A DNA stretch of 64,000 nucleotides from JALNZU01 sp964463695 (GTDB lineage Bacteria; Bacteroidota; Bacteroidia; Bacteroidales; F082), in assembly GCA_964463695.1 (NCBI GenBank), contig CAYXCZ010000014.1:1-64000 (forward strand). Direction: 5' to 3'. Below, one piece after another: positions 26,161 to 35,370 of this stretch (the stretch's first letter is position 1; every line of letters starts with the position of its first letter). A model generated the notes under the pieces. It searched no databases, was not told the origin of the DNA, and saw only the letters and a list, made by a program, of their open reading frames with translations. Position numbers and translations under genes: made by a program.

Positions 26161-29100
26161 ATGAAAAACAAACTACTGTGGTTTATGCTTATTGCAACTC
26201 AGTTTATGTGGAGTTGCAGCGATGAAAAAACGGAAATCAAAAGTCTGGATCAACTCGAAGGAGGAAAAGTATTTGCTGTTCCCACTGGCACAGTAGCCGA
26301 CAAATTTGTGCTTCAACGCTTTCCAGATGCTAAATTTGCCTATTTCAACAGTGTTTATGATTGCGCTTTGGCAGTGACAAATGGTAAAGCAGATGCTGCT
26401 GTATATGATCAACCGGTATTAAAAAACATTGCAGGAAAAAACGAAGGCATGCTGGTTCTTGATGAAGTATTAGTGCCTGATAACTACGGCTTTGCTGTAG
26501 CCATGGAAAACAAAAATCTGAAAGAGGCTATTGATCAAACGCTTGCCCGGTTAAAACAAGATGGAACTTATGAAGATATGATGCGCCGATGGTTTCCTAA
26601 CCATGGACTTCCTGCTCCCATGCCAAAAGTTGAAGATTTAGGTACCGATGGTGTACTTCTTTTCGGCACAGCTGCAGTAACAGAACCGATGTCATTTATG
26701 GATCAAAATCAAGAGATTGTAGGCTTTGATGTTGAGTTTGCTCGCTTTGTTGCTGCAACTTTAAATAAAAAACTTGAAGTTGTAAATATGGATTTTGGCG
26801 CCATGCTTCCGGCGCTGATATCGGGTAAGGTTGATTTTGTTGGTGCAGGCATGTCAATCACAGAAGAAAGAGCCAAACATGTACTTTTTTCTGAAAGTTA
26901 TTACAAAAGTGGACTTGCTGCATTGGTAAAGTCAAGCAATCAATTGCCGTTTAAAGAAGAAATAAAGACAGAAAAAACTGCCAAACAATACAATGGCGTA
27001 GGAGTATTGATGGGATCAATCCATGAAACCTATGCATTGAAAGAATATCCAAAATCTCAAATACATTCATACAACACTGTGGCTGACATGCTTATGGCTC
27101 TTGACGGAGGTAAAATTGAAGGTGCATTTATGGATCATACTTCTGTGCGGGAGATTCTTACATCCAATCCAAACTTTAAAGTTGAAGAAGCTAACTTATT
27201 TACAGTTGATATAGCGGCAGGATTTCCAAAAACATCACCAGAACTAAAAACATCCTTCAATAGCTTTTTGGATGACTTGAAAGGAAAAGGCATTTATCAG
27301 GAAATGGTTAAAAGGTGGCACGACGACTTAAACTCCGAAATGCCTCCAATTGCTTTTCCTGTTACAGATGAAACTATCCAATTTGGTGTTGTTAGTGACA
27401 TAGGACTTCCATTTGCTACAAAAAATGGTGATAACTGGAAAGGATTCGACATCGAGTTAGCAAGTCGCTTTGCCGCCTGGATGGGTAAAAAACCTGTCTG
27501 GATTGATATGCCTTTCGGCAGTCTTTTGCCTGCTATGGTTTCTGGAAAGATTGATGTCATCACTGCCTCCATGATGATAACTGCGGAGCGAAGTAAACAG
27601 ATTGATTTCTCAAACCCCTATTACGCCAGTGGAGTCAGCATCATCGGTAACAAAGTTCAATCAGGGGAATCAGAGAAACCCACTCCTGACTCTTTCATTC
27701 AAAAAGGAACTAAAATTGGCGTTTTGATGGGTTCAATTCACGAGACTTATGTTCACCGCCACTACCCCGAAGCAGAGGTATCTTTGTACAACTCAGTACC
27801 CGACATGCTCATGGCACTTCAATCGAAGAAAACTGATATTTGTTTTATGGGACAAAGTGGAGTGCCTGAGGCACTTGCAGCTCAACCCGACTTCGTTGTA
27901 TTGGTAGAAAATCTATATCTGGTTGATATTGGTGCAGGGTTTCACAAAGAGTCAGATATTCTTCGTGAGGAATTCAATCGTTTTTTGGCTACTTTGAACT
28001 CAGATGGAACTCTTTCGGAGATGGCTACCCGCTGGACCAAATTGCAAAACAAAGAAATGCCCGAAGTTAAAGGAACAACAGAGGCAGGTGTTATTCGTGC
28101 AGGTATTTCAAGCGAAAACGGATTGCCATTCGCAGCACGCAGCGGAGATAAAACAATAGGTTTCGATATTGAGTTATCGCAACGTTACGGAGCCTGGGCA
28201 CATAAAAAGGTTGAATTTGTTGACATGCCATTTGGAAGCCTGTTGCCCTCACTAAACGGTGGTAAAATCGACTTCATTACTGCCACGCTGGCTATTACTG
28301 AAGAACGAATGAAAGAGATCGATTTTTCTGATCCTTATTATTCTTCCGGGGTTAGTATTATTGGCAGAAAGAATGCTGAAGTTGCATCACAGCCAGGCAA
28401 AATGGCTGTATTAGATGATATTAGCGATAAAAAGGTGGGTATTTTTACAGGAACTGTTCATGACGCTTATATGGCTACCACCTATCCCAAAGCCACTGTA
28501 CTGCGCTATGAAAGCAGTGCTGATATGATGATGTCGCTCAAAAGCGGTAAAATTGATGTGGCAATGTTCGATAAAATTACCGCAGGCTTGGTATTAAAAA
28601 GAAATCCCGACCTTGGATTACTTACAGCTGACGTACTTGATATGTCACTTGGTGTTGGTTTCAACAAAGAAAACACTGATTTGCTTAACGAATTCAATAC
28701 CTTTTTGAAAGAAATCAGAGCTGATGGTACTTATGACCAAATGCATAAACGCTGGTTTGTAGAGGATGCTGAAACAGCTGTAATGCCTGCTTATGAATCG
28801 AGGCCATCAGGAAGAAAACTTGTTGTTGGCGTTTCGGTTGAGGATTTACCCTATGTTGCAGTGATGAATGGAGAATATGTTGGATTTGATATTGAAATGA
28901 TGCAAACTTTCGCCAGCAGAAAAGGCTATAAGCTGGAACTTGTAACTATTGAGTTTCCGGCACTGGTTGCTGCACTTTCATCAGGTAAGGTAGATATGAT
29001 TACTGATGGTATAGCCATAAGTGAGGAGCGTGCAAAACAAATCAATTTTTCTGATGAGTACGCAATTTTCAGTACGGCAGTAATTGCACCAAAGAAGAAT

Positions 29101-29853
29101 CTTGCAGCATATAAATCAGAAGAAATTGTTGAAGTAAAGAAATCTTTCTTTACCCGCTTAAGTGAAAGTTTTTATAATAACATCATACACGAAAAACGTT
29201 ATATGATGATTATCAAAGGATTACTTGTCACAATAGTTATCTCCATTTTTGCCGCTATTGTTGGAACTTTACTTGGAGGATTGGTTTGCATGATGCGTAT
29301 GTCGAAAAATAAACTTTTGTATCATATCGCCTCGTTGTATATTTCGCTCATTCGTGGCACGCCGGTTCTGGTGTTGTTGATGATTATTTATTATGTTGTT
29401 TTCGCATCGGTTAACCTGAATCCGGTAATTGTAGCCGTTCTGGCTTTTGGGATTAATTTCGCTGCTTACGTTTCTGAGATGTTTCGAACAGGAATCGAAA
29501 GTGTTGACAAAGGACAGAAAGAAGCAGGAATTGCATCAGGCTTTACCAGCATTCAAACATTTATCTATATTATTATGCCTCAAGCACTTCGACAAGTTTT
29601 ACCTGTATATAAAGGTGAATTTGTTTCACTTGTAAAAATGACTTCCATTGTAGGGTATATCGCAGTTGAAGATCTCACCAAGGCTAGTGACATTATTAGA
29701 AGCAGGACTTTTGACGCATTTTTCCCACTAATTATGGCAGCGGTGATTTACATCTTTATTGCCTGGCTGCTCACATTGGTACTCGACTATGTTGAAATCA
29801 ATGTTGACCCAAAGAAGCGTCGTTCACGACAAAGAAAGGAGGCAAAATTATGA
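26161..29853 (+). CDS. Polar amino-acid-type ABC importer: half + three + half binding domains fused to permease
   Basis: A 1230-residue chain. A signal peptide with lipobox-like WSC (Cys19) is followed by type-II (SBP_bac_3) binding modules. Residues 27-150 are lobe 2 only. Three full modules follow (about 163-400, 404-640, 643-880). Residues 884-975 are lobe 1 only. A HisM/GlnP-type permease (about 1005-1215) closes the chain with the EAA-like region GQKEAGIASGFTSIQTF. The carboxylate-binding Arg of the (T/S)xER motif is kept in all four lobe-1 units (Arg237, 477, 716, 957). The amino-group Asp is present at 83, 325 and 804, but the second full module has Gly564. Lactococcal GlnPQ shows that tandem binding domains can be fused to a permease. 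The gene overlaps its ATPase by 4 bases. Confidence 0.9.
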   Translation: MKNKLLWFMLIATQFMWSCSDEKTEIKSLDQLEGGKVFAVPTGTVADKFVLQRFPDAKFAYFNSVYDCALAVTNGKADAAVYDQPVLKNIAGKNEGMLVLDEVLVPDNYGFAVAMENKNLKEAIDQTLARLKQDGTYEDMMRRWFPNHGLPAPMPKVEDLGTDGVLLFGTAAVTEPMSFMDQNQEIVGFDVEFARFVAATLNKKLEVVNMDFGAMLPALISGKVDFVGAGMSITEERAKHVLFSESYYKSGLAALVKSSNQLPFKEEIKTEKTAKQYNGVGVLMGSIHETYALKEYPKSQIHSYNTVADMLMALDGGKIEGAFMDHTSVREILTSNPNFKVEEANLFTVDIAAGFPKTSPELKTSFNSFLDDLKGKGIYQEMVKRWHDDLNSEMPPIAFPVTDETIQFGVVSDIGLPFATKNGDNWKGFDIELASRFAAWMGKKPVWIDMPFGSLLPAMVSGKIDVITASMMITAERSKQIDFSNPYYASGVSIIGNKVQSGESEKPTPDSFIQKGTKIGVLMGSIHETYVHRHYPEAEVSLYNSVPDMLMALQSKKTDICFMGQSGVPEALAAQPDFVVLVENLYLVDIGAGFHKESDILREEFNRFLATLNSDGTLSEMATRWTKLQNKEMPEVKGTTEAGVIRAGISSENGLPFAARSGDKTIGFDIELSQRYGAWAHKKVEFVDMPFGSLLPSLNGGKIDFITATLAITEERMKEIDFSDPYYSSGVSIIGRKNAEVASQPGKMAVLDDISDKKVGIFTGTVHDAYMATTYPKATVLRYESSADMMMSLKSGKIDVAMFDKITAGLVLKRNPDLGLLTADVLDMSLGVGFNKENTDLLNEFNTFLKEIRADGTYDQMHKRWFVEDAETAVMPAYESRPSGRKLVVGVSVEDLPYVAVMNGEYVGFDIEMMQTFASRKGYKLELVTIEFPALVAALSSGKVDMITDGIAISEERAKQINFSDEYAIFSTAVIAPKKNLAAYKSEEIVEVKKSFFTRLSESFYNNIIHEKRYMMIIKGLLVTIVISIFAAIVGTLLGGLVCMMRMSKNKLLYHIASLYISLIRGTPVLVLLMIIYYVVFASVNLNPVIVAVLAFGINFAAYVSEMFRTGIESVDKGQKEAGIASGFTSIQTFIYIIMPQALRQVLPVYKGEFVSLVKMTSIVGYIAVEDLTKASDIIRSRTFDAFFPLIMAAVIYIFIAWLLTLVLDYVEINVDPKKRRSRQRKEAKL

Positions 29854-30932
29854 TTACCATACAACATCTTTCGAAGCATTTTGGCTCGCTGGTCGTGCTG
29901 AAAGATATCAATGCTGAAATTCATAAAGGAGAGGTAATCAGCATTATAGGTCCATCAGGAACAGGAAAAAGCACGTTATTACGTTGTTTAAACCTACTTG
30001 AGATGCCAACAGGTGGCAGCATAACCATTGATGGGATCGATTTGCTGGGCAAACATACAAACGTGCCTCAAATTCGACAACGCATGGGAATGGTTTTTCA
30101 ATCATTCAACTTATATGCACATTTAAGTGTGCTCGAAAACCTTATGATTGGACCAGTTAAGCTTCTGGGAAAGACAAAAAAAGAAGCAGCAGCAAGAGCA
30201 AACGATCTCTTAAAACTTGTAGGTCTTGCAGAGAAGGCGCACAGTCTGCCTGAGGAACTTTCCGGTGGGCAAAAGCAGCGTGTCGCAATTGCACGTTGCA
30301 TGGCCATGGAACCCGAAATTCTTTTATTCGATGAGCCAACATCTGCCCTGGATCCAACAATGGTTAGCGAGGTACTGGCCGTTATCCGACGCTTATCCAA
30401 GGAAGGAATGACCATGATGATCGTTACCCATGAAATGGAGTTTGCCCGAAATATTTCAACCAGGGTTTTCTACATGGATGAAGGTGTCATATATGAAGAA
30501 GGACCTCCTGAACAAATTTTTGAACACCCTTTGCGTGAACGAACAAAAGCATTTATTCACCGCATAAGAAGTCTTGAAATTTCTGTCCAATCAGCTGATT
30601 ATGACCTATATGCCATACAGGCTGCACTTCATTCGTTTGGAGAAAAGCATCTTTTACCTACCCGTGTAAACGAATTTATTGCACTTGTAACAGAGGAATT
30701 GTTGCTGCTTCAAAAAGATTTCACCAAGGTAACTATCCAGCTTTCTTTCTCAGAAAAAGATGGAACTGTAAACTTATTGCTTGAAAGTGAAGGAGCATTA
30801 TATAACCTTCTCGACGACAAAGACTTGATGGATGATATTGGAATGAAATTGATTTTAGGCCGCTGTCAAAGTGTTAATCACTTTTACGTTGAAGGTCGAA
30901 ATAACCTGCTGTTAAAAATCAAAAACGCTTAG
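29850..30932 (+). CDS. GlnQ-type ABC ATPase with degenerate RsbW-like (GHKL) C-terminal domain
   Basis: Residues 1-240 are a standard amino-acid-importer ATPase: GPSGTGKST (34-42), LSGGQKQR (137-144), ILLFDEPTSALDP (157-169), H194. It would power the fused importer encoded just upstream. Residues about 241-358 are an extra domain whose pattern follows RsbW-type kinases. LVTEELLLL (279-287) stands where RsbW has LVxEELxxN, then a strand pair, then DDIGMKLILGR in the GxGL position and a closing GRNNLLLKIK. The Asn of the N-box and the Asp-x-Gly box are lost, so ATP binding there is unlikely; a protein-binding role is inferred. The nearby RsbW at 34908 aligns along the same elements. Confidence 0.9.
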   Translation: MITIQHLSKHFGSLVVLKDINAEIHKGEVISIIGPSGTGKSTLLRCLNLLEMPTGGSITIDGIDLLGKHTNVPQIRQRMGMVFQSFNLYAHLSVLENLMIGPVKLLGKTKKEAAARANDLLKLVGLAEKAHSLPEELSGGQKQRVAIARCMAMEPEILLFDEPTSALDPTMVSEVLAVIRRLSKEGMTMMIVTHEMEFARNISTRVFYMDEGVIYEEGPPEQIFEHPLRERTKAFIHRIRSLEISVQSADYDLYAIQAALHSFGEKHLLPTRVNEFIALVTEELLLLQKDFTKVTIQLSFSEKDGTVNLLLESEGALYNLLDDKDLMDDIGMKLILGRCQSVNHFYVEGRNNLLLKIKNA

Positions 30933-30973
30933 ATTTTACAAAGGTTTCTTGCGTTTTTCAATAAGTTTAATCA

Positions 30974-30996
30974 TGATTCTTAAATTAAAAGAATCA
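30974..30996. terminator. Inverted repeat between convergent genes
   Basis: TGATTCTT (30974-30981) pairs perfectly with AAGAATCA (30989-30996) around 7 bases. It lies between the ATPase gene and the converging C39 peptidase gene. No T-run follows on either strand, so its terminator role is tentative. Confidence 0.4.
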
Positions 30997-31002
30997 GATC
31001 AA

Positions 31003-31683
31003 TTATGGTTTTAATTCTGCTGTGATGTAAACTCTTCGCATTACCCTGTCAAATAGCAATGCATCATACCACATATAATAAAAACGCTCCGCATTAAACC
31101 AGCTCAAACCATCTTTGCTATCATCATGATGATCGTATGGATCGGCAAAAATAATCACATCATCCGACAAAGATGAGGTATTCCGTGTGTCGTAACCGAC
31201 AACTAAAACCCAATGTCCACCCCAATCACTCCATTCAATAAGGGTTGGAATATTTTTGGCAAGATTATTTTTAAGCGTATCAAGGTTACCAAATTCACTC
31301 CACGAAGCTTCAAAACCATTGTTATTCAACCATGTAGCCATCTGATCTGGTGTCGTTCCACACGTTGTACTTGTTCCCATTTCCTCTGCAATACGCATTT
31401 CATCGCCCTCTCTACCATAATGATTAAGCAAGCTCATGACCGATGCCGGACCACAACTGTACTCAGTAGTTTGCTGGTACGAATCCAGGTGTATAAAAGT
31501 AAGGCCATTTCGAGGTATATCTTTTTTTATGTCAAGAACATAAAAATTACTCCGATCTGTCGATAAACTTTCGCTAAGAGGTGCTGAATCTTTACGACAT
31601 GTATAAAGACTAAACAGGAGAAAAACAAGGAAAAACCATCGACCTAGTCTTCTGAGTTTTCGAATCAAAATAACATTTTTCAT
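31003..31683 (-). CDS. C39-like cysteine peptidase lipoprotein
   Basis: A 226-residue exported protein. The N-terminus has a basic stretch and a hydrophobic segment ending in a lipobox-like LYTC (Cys29). The rest fits a papain-like C39-family peptidase: Cys77 in EYSCGPAS, His157 in GGHWVLVVGYD and Asp181 in FADPYD form the likely triad, and TTPDQMATWLNNNGF is the usual helix after the active site. Stand-alone C39 proteins are not always bacteriocin processors; a peptidase or amidase role outside the cytoplasm is plausible. It lies convergent to importer 1 and divergent from the signalling operon, with no evident partner. Confidence 0.78.
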   Translation of the reverse strand: MKNVILIRKLRRLGRWFFLVFLLFSLYTCRKDSAPLSESLSTDRSNFYVLDIKKDIPRNGLTFIHLDSYQQTTEYSCGPASVMSLLNHYGREGDEMRIAEEMGTSTTCGTTPDQMATWLNNNGFEASWSEFGNLDTLKNNLAKNIPTLIEWSDWGGHWVLVVGYDTRNTSSLSDDVIIFADPYDHHDDSKDGLSWFNAERFYYMWYDALLFDRVMRRVYITAELKP

Positions 31684-32305
31684 TCTATCTGATTTTTAAT
31701 CATATATCAACATAGCATATTACCAATAGAGCTTTAAAAACATGATTGATTCTACAGTTACAAACTCAGGATCATTAGCTTAGTGAAACTATAAAATCAA
31801 ATGACAGAGAACTTTTATAATACTTATAATGATAAAATGTCAATCCACAAGTTGATTTAATAATGGTTAAGCTTATCATTTAAATCCTTGTTCGAACAAT
31901 AATTGTATAAAGATATATCGAAATTATTTCAACAGGAACAATTAACGTGAAAATTGTCATTATTCAAGAGAATATTATGAACCTATGCAACATTTACACA
32001 AATTTTTCGTGTATATTATTGGATGTAAACACATTATGCAGCTACTTTTTATTTTTAAAAGAATAATTTTTTTTCGGGTAATTGTAATTAATAATGTAAA
32101 TTTGAGTGCTTAAATTACCCCATTGGGTAATGATCCGAACCATTTTATAAAACTAAATGCGGAAGGAAAATATGCAAGTAAAACAAGAAGTCAATTTCGG
32201 GAGTAGCAATCACCTCTTTTTGCGTCTATTTAGGGTAACACATCCTTTTTGCTTTCTTTTTTTTTACAGGCAGCGAATCAAATTTTGATTTTTAACTCAA
32301 TTCTC
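31684..32305. other. Long divergent regulatory region before the signalling operon
   Basis: A 622-base AT-rich region without a convincing gene. It holds a plus-strand TAAATTTG (32097-32104), a possible -7 box without a clear -33 partner, followed by the perfect palindrome at 32114-32131. Further GGGTAA half-sites occur at 32076-32081 and 32232-32237. The first 400 bases show nothing else that I can support. Confidence 0.5.
32114..32131. promoter_or_regulatory. Palindromic operator candidate upstream of the histidine kinase
   Basis: ATTACCC-CATT-GGGTAAT is a perfect 7+4+7 inverted repeat, 10 bases after a TAAATTTG box. A matching half-site GGGTAAT lies upstream at 32076-32082. This fits a dimeric regulator binding around the promoter of the operon starting at 32306. 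Confidence 0.55.
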
Positions 32306-33688
32306 ATGAAAAACCAACCAAAACAATCATGTGATGATGCGGAATCAATTCGATCATATCTGTTGATATTAAATGAGTTAGAGTCTCTTTTATCAACTGA
32401 TAAAGATTATCAGTCGAAACTAAATCTTCTCAATAAAAAAGTTGAAGCTTTTTTTAAAGATTCGAACATTCAGTTATTGTTTATTGATGAGGATCATAAA
32501 TTACTTCGAAATGATCTTTTCGGTCTTAAAACAGAAGGACAACCAGTTTATAAGATTGCATTAAGTGAAGATAATTACTTAGAAAGTAGTTTTATTAAAC
32601 AAGTTGAGAATCTTTTCATTAGCAACATAGATGTAGAGAAGAAAGAAAATGTTTTAGTTGATAAAATTCAACTTTTATTGCCCGAAGCAAAATCTTTAAT
32701 GCTCGTACCTCTCATTCTTGAAGGAAATGCAATTGGCTTGATATATGTTCAAAATAAGGAAATCAATGCATTTACACCTTGTCATTTCGAATTTCTGCAG
32801 CATATTTCATTTTTTATCACCATTCTTGCTGGTCATTTAATTAAGGATAGAATTTTAAAAAAGAATGAATTTGAGCTTGTTGCAGCCCGAGAGCAACTAT
32901 TAGAATCAGAAAAGATGGCTTCACTTGGTCAGCTTAGTGCCGGCATAGCCCATGAAATTAAAAATCCACTAAATTTCATTAACAATTTCGCAGTTCTTTC
33001 GGTCGATTTGAGTACTGAGTTATCTGAAGAGTTTGATAAGCTGTCAGAGCAGATGAATCAAAATGACAAAGAATATCTGGCTGAGATTATTCAGGATTTG
33101 CAGTCAAACATGCAGAAGATAAAAGAGCATGGTCAACGCGCTGAAAGCATTATTAAAGGTATGCTTTTGCATTCGAGGGGAAAAACCGGGGAATTGATAC
33201 CTACTGATATCAATGCTTTACTGGCAGAATATGTCAATTTGGGCTATCATGGGATGCGTGCACAAGATATTAGCTTTAATATTAAAATAGAATCCTCTTA
33301 TGATCAAACGATTGGCCGGATTCAGGTTGTGCCACAAAACCTTAGTCGCGTTTTCCTGAATATCATTAATAACGCCTGCTATGCAACAAACGAAAAGAAA
33401 ACCAAACTGAAGGAAGCCTATTACCCCATTCTAAGTATACAGACGAAAAATGGCGAAAAGGAAATTGAAATTCGCATTCGTGACAATGGCCCAGGCATTC
33501 CTCAGTCGGTAATCGATAAGGTTTTCAACCCATTTTTTACTACCAAGCCTCCCGGACAAGGAACAGGACTTGGTTTGTCGCTGAGTTATGAAATAATCGT
33601 AAAAGAGCATCATGGTGAGATGCAGGTCGAATCGCAGGATGGCGAATATGCAGAATTCATAATTAAAATACCTAAAAACTTGACTTAA
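32306..33688 (+). CDS. GAF-containing sensor histidine kinase
   Basis: A 460-residue cytoplasmic kinase without membrane helices. Residues about 25-180 look like a GAF-type sensor domain. The dimerisation helix has the H-box MASLGQLSAGIAHEIKNPLNF with the phospho-accepting His216. The ATP-binding domain has an N-box (INNACYATNEK), a G1 box (RDNGPGIP), an F box (VFNPFFTTKP) and a G2 box (GTGLGLSLSYEI). The long frame starts at a TTG at 32249; I choose the ATG at 32306 (MKNQPKQSC). The next gene, 24 bases downstream, encodes a REC-phosphatase that is the natural phosphotransfer partner. First gene of the long signalling operon. Confidence 0.9.
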   Translation: MKNQPKQSCDDAESIRSYLLILNELESLLSTDKDYQSKLNLLNKKVEAFFKDSNIQLLFIDEDHKLLRNDLFGLKTEGQPVYKIALSEDNYLESSFIKQVENLFISNIDVEKKENVLVDKIQLLLPEAKSLMLVPLILEGNAIGLIYVQNKEINAFTPCHFEFLQHISFFITILAGHLIKDRILKKNEFELVAAREQLLESEKMASLGQLSAGIAHEIKNPLNFINNFAVLSVDLSTELSEEFDKLSEQMNQNDKEYLAEIIQDLQSNMQKIKEHGQRAESIIKGMLLHSRGKTGELIPTDINALLAEYVNLGYHGMRAQDISFNIKIESSYDQTIGRIQVVPQNLSRVFLNIINNACYATNEKKTKLKEAYYPILSIQTKNGEKEIEIRIRDNGPGIPQSVIDKVFNPFFTTKPPGQGTGLGLSLSYEIIVKEHHGEMQVESQDGEYAEFIIKIPKNLT

Positions 33689-33712
33689 AGCACATTAAAT
33701 AAATATATTATC

Positions 33713-34891
33713 ATGATTGAAGGAATAAATGTTAAAATTATGGTTGTTGATGATGAAGTGGATCTTGAACCACTTCTCAGACAACGTTTTCGCCGACAGA
33801 TAAGAAGCGGGGAATATGATTTCGTGTTTGCCCATAATGGGTTGGATGCACTCGCAAAATTGATTGAAAATCCTGACATTGGCGTCATTCTTTCAGACAT
33901 TAATATGCCTGAAATGGATGGACTTACGCTGCTTCTAAAATTAAAAGAGCTCAAAAATCCTTCGCTCAAAACAGTTGTAGTATCTGCTTACGGCGATATG
34001 GAAAATATCCGTATGGCAATGAATAGAGGTGCATTTGATTTCCTTACAAAACCGATCAGTTTTGAAGATTTGGAAATCACCATTAATAAAACCCTGGAAG
34101 AAATTTTGCTTCAGCGTAAAGCAATATTGGAGCATGATCAGCTAATTTCGATACAGCGCGACTTGAATGTAGCTCGCGAAATCCAGCAAGGTATTCTCCC
34201 TCAGGTATTTCCACCTTTCCCTAATCGAAAAGATTTCGAGATATTCGCATCAATGGTTGCGGCAAAAGAAGTAGGTGGTGACTTTTATGATTTTTTCATG
34301 ATTGACAACGACCGGCTTGGTTTTGTAATTGGTGATGTTTCAGGAAAAGGAATACCGGCAGCAATTTTTATGGCTGTAAGTCGTACGTTAATCAGGGCAA
34401 CCGGCCTCAAAGGTATGCCAACAGGGGAATGTCTTTATTATGTAAATAATCTTCTTTGCAACGAGAGCATTTCATGCATGTTTGTGACTGTTTTCTACAG
34501 TATTATTAATTTGAAAACAGGCGTTGTTGAATATACCAATGCAGGGCACAACCCACCTTATATTTTGAATGAAAAAGGTGAGGTAAAAGTGATTCCAACT
34601 ACAGGAGACATCATTTTGGGTGTTTTTGAAGATCAAAAATATACAACGCATCAGGTTCAGTTACAGAAAGGTGAAGGAGTGTTGCTGTTTACTGATGGTG
34701 TCACTGAGGCTTTCAACATTCAGGCAGAAGCTTATGGTGAAACCAAATTGGAAAGTTTGCTTAATAGCATTTTAAATTGCAATCCAAATCAGGTAGTAAA
34801 TACTGTAATTGAAGACGTTAATCAGTTCGCCAAAGGTGTTCCACAATCTGATGATATTACACTTTTGTTCATGAAATATAATGGTGAATAA
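33713..34891 (+). CDS. Response regulator with PP2C (SpoIIE/RsbU-type) phosphatase domain
   Basis: A 392-residue cytoplasmic protein. The receiver domain (about 7-125) has the acidic pair Asp13/Asp14, the phospho-accepting Asp62 in ILSDINMPEMDG, and a C-terminal Lys in FLTKP. A helical linker (about 125-165) leads to the PP2C-type domain: EVGGDFYDFF near 184, GDVSGKGIPAAIFM near 205, TNAGHNPPYI near 275, LLFTDGVTEAFN near 323 and SDDITLL near the end, giving the metal-binding acids. Such proteins remove phosphate from serine-phosphorylated STAS proteins (RsbV type). Here the kinase upstream would switch the phosphatase, and three STAS proteins in the window are candidate substrates. Confidence 0.93.
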   Translation: MIEGINVKIMVVDDEVDLEPLLRQRFRRQIRSGEYDFVFAHNGLDALAKLIENPDIGVILSDINMPEMDGLTLLLKLKELKNPSLKTVVVSAYGDMENIRMAMNRGAFDFLTKPISFEDLEITINKTLEEILLQRKAILEHDQLISIQRDLNVAREIQQGILPQVFPPFPNRKDFEIFASMVAAKEVGGDFYDFFMIDNDRLGFVIGDVSGKGIPAAIFMAVSRTLIRATGLKGMPTGECLYYVNNLLCNESISCMFVTVFYSIINLKTGVVEYTNAGHNPPYILNEKGEVKVIPTTGDIILGVFEDQKYTTHQVQLQKGEGVLLFTDGVTEAFNIQAEAYGETKLESLLNSILNCNPNQVVNTVIEDVNQFAKGVPQSDDITLLFMKYNGE

Positions 34892-34907
34892 ATTAAAATT
34901 CTGACCC

Positions 34908-35321
34908 ATGTTGCAGCAAAAAATTATTATCCAAAATCAGCTTTCTGAACTGGAAACTATCGCTACGACCCTGGAAACAATAGGTGAAAACTGGGATTTA
35001 CCTATGAGCATCACGCTTAATTTAAACCTTGTCCTTGAGGAACTTATAACCAACATCATTTTCTATGGTTATACTGATAAGAATGAGCATTTTATTGAAA
35101 TTAACATTGATTTCGATGATAGCAGAATTTTCTTAAAAGTTGAGGATGATGGAATAGCTTTCAATCCGTTACTCAAAGAAGAAGCCGACATTTCACTAGC
35201 TGTTGAAGATAGAGAGATCGGCGGTCTTGGAATTCATTTTGTACGAAAATTGATGGATACAATATCCTATGAGCGTAAAAATGAAAAGAATATCTTAACA
35301 ATGATGAAGACAGTTAAATAG
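34908..35321 (+). CDS. RsbW-type serine kinase / anti-sigma-like ATPase
   Basis: A 137-residue cytoplasmic GHKL protein. The N-box LNLVLEELITNIIFYGY has the Mg-coordinating Glu and Asn. The G1 box is VEDDGIAFNPL and the G2 box is GGLGIHFVRKLMD. In RsbW/SpoIIAB such proteins phosphorylate a STAS partner and bind a sigma factor; no SigB-type sigma gene is visible here, so the bound target is unknown. It lies 16 bases after the REC-PP2C gene, and the pair forms the kinase/phosphatase opposition of a partner switch. Confidence 0.9.
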   Translation: MLQQKIIIQNQLSELETIATTLETIGENWDLPMSITLNLNLVLEELITNIIFYGYTDKNEHFIEINIDFDDSRIFLKVEDDGIAFNPLLKEEADISLAVEDREIGGLGIHFVRKLMDTISYERKNEKNILTMMKTVK

Positions 35322-35370
35322 TTTATTATCAATCATATATTAACTAATAAACTATAAAATTGAAATAAAT

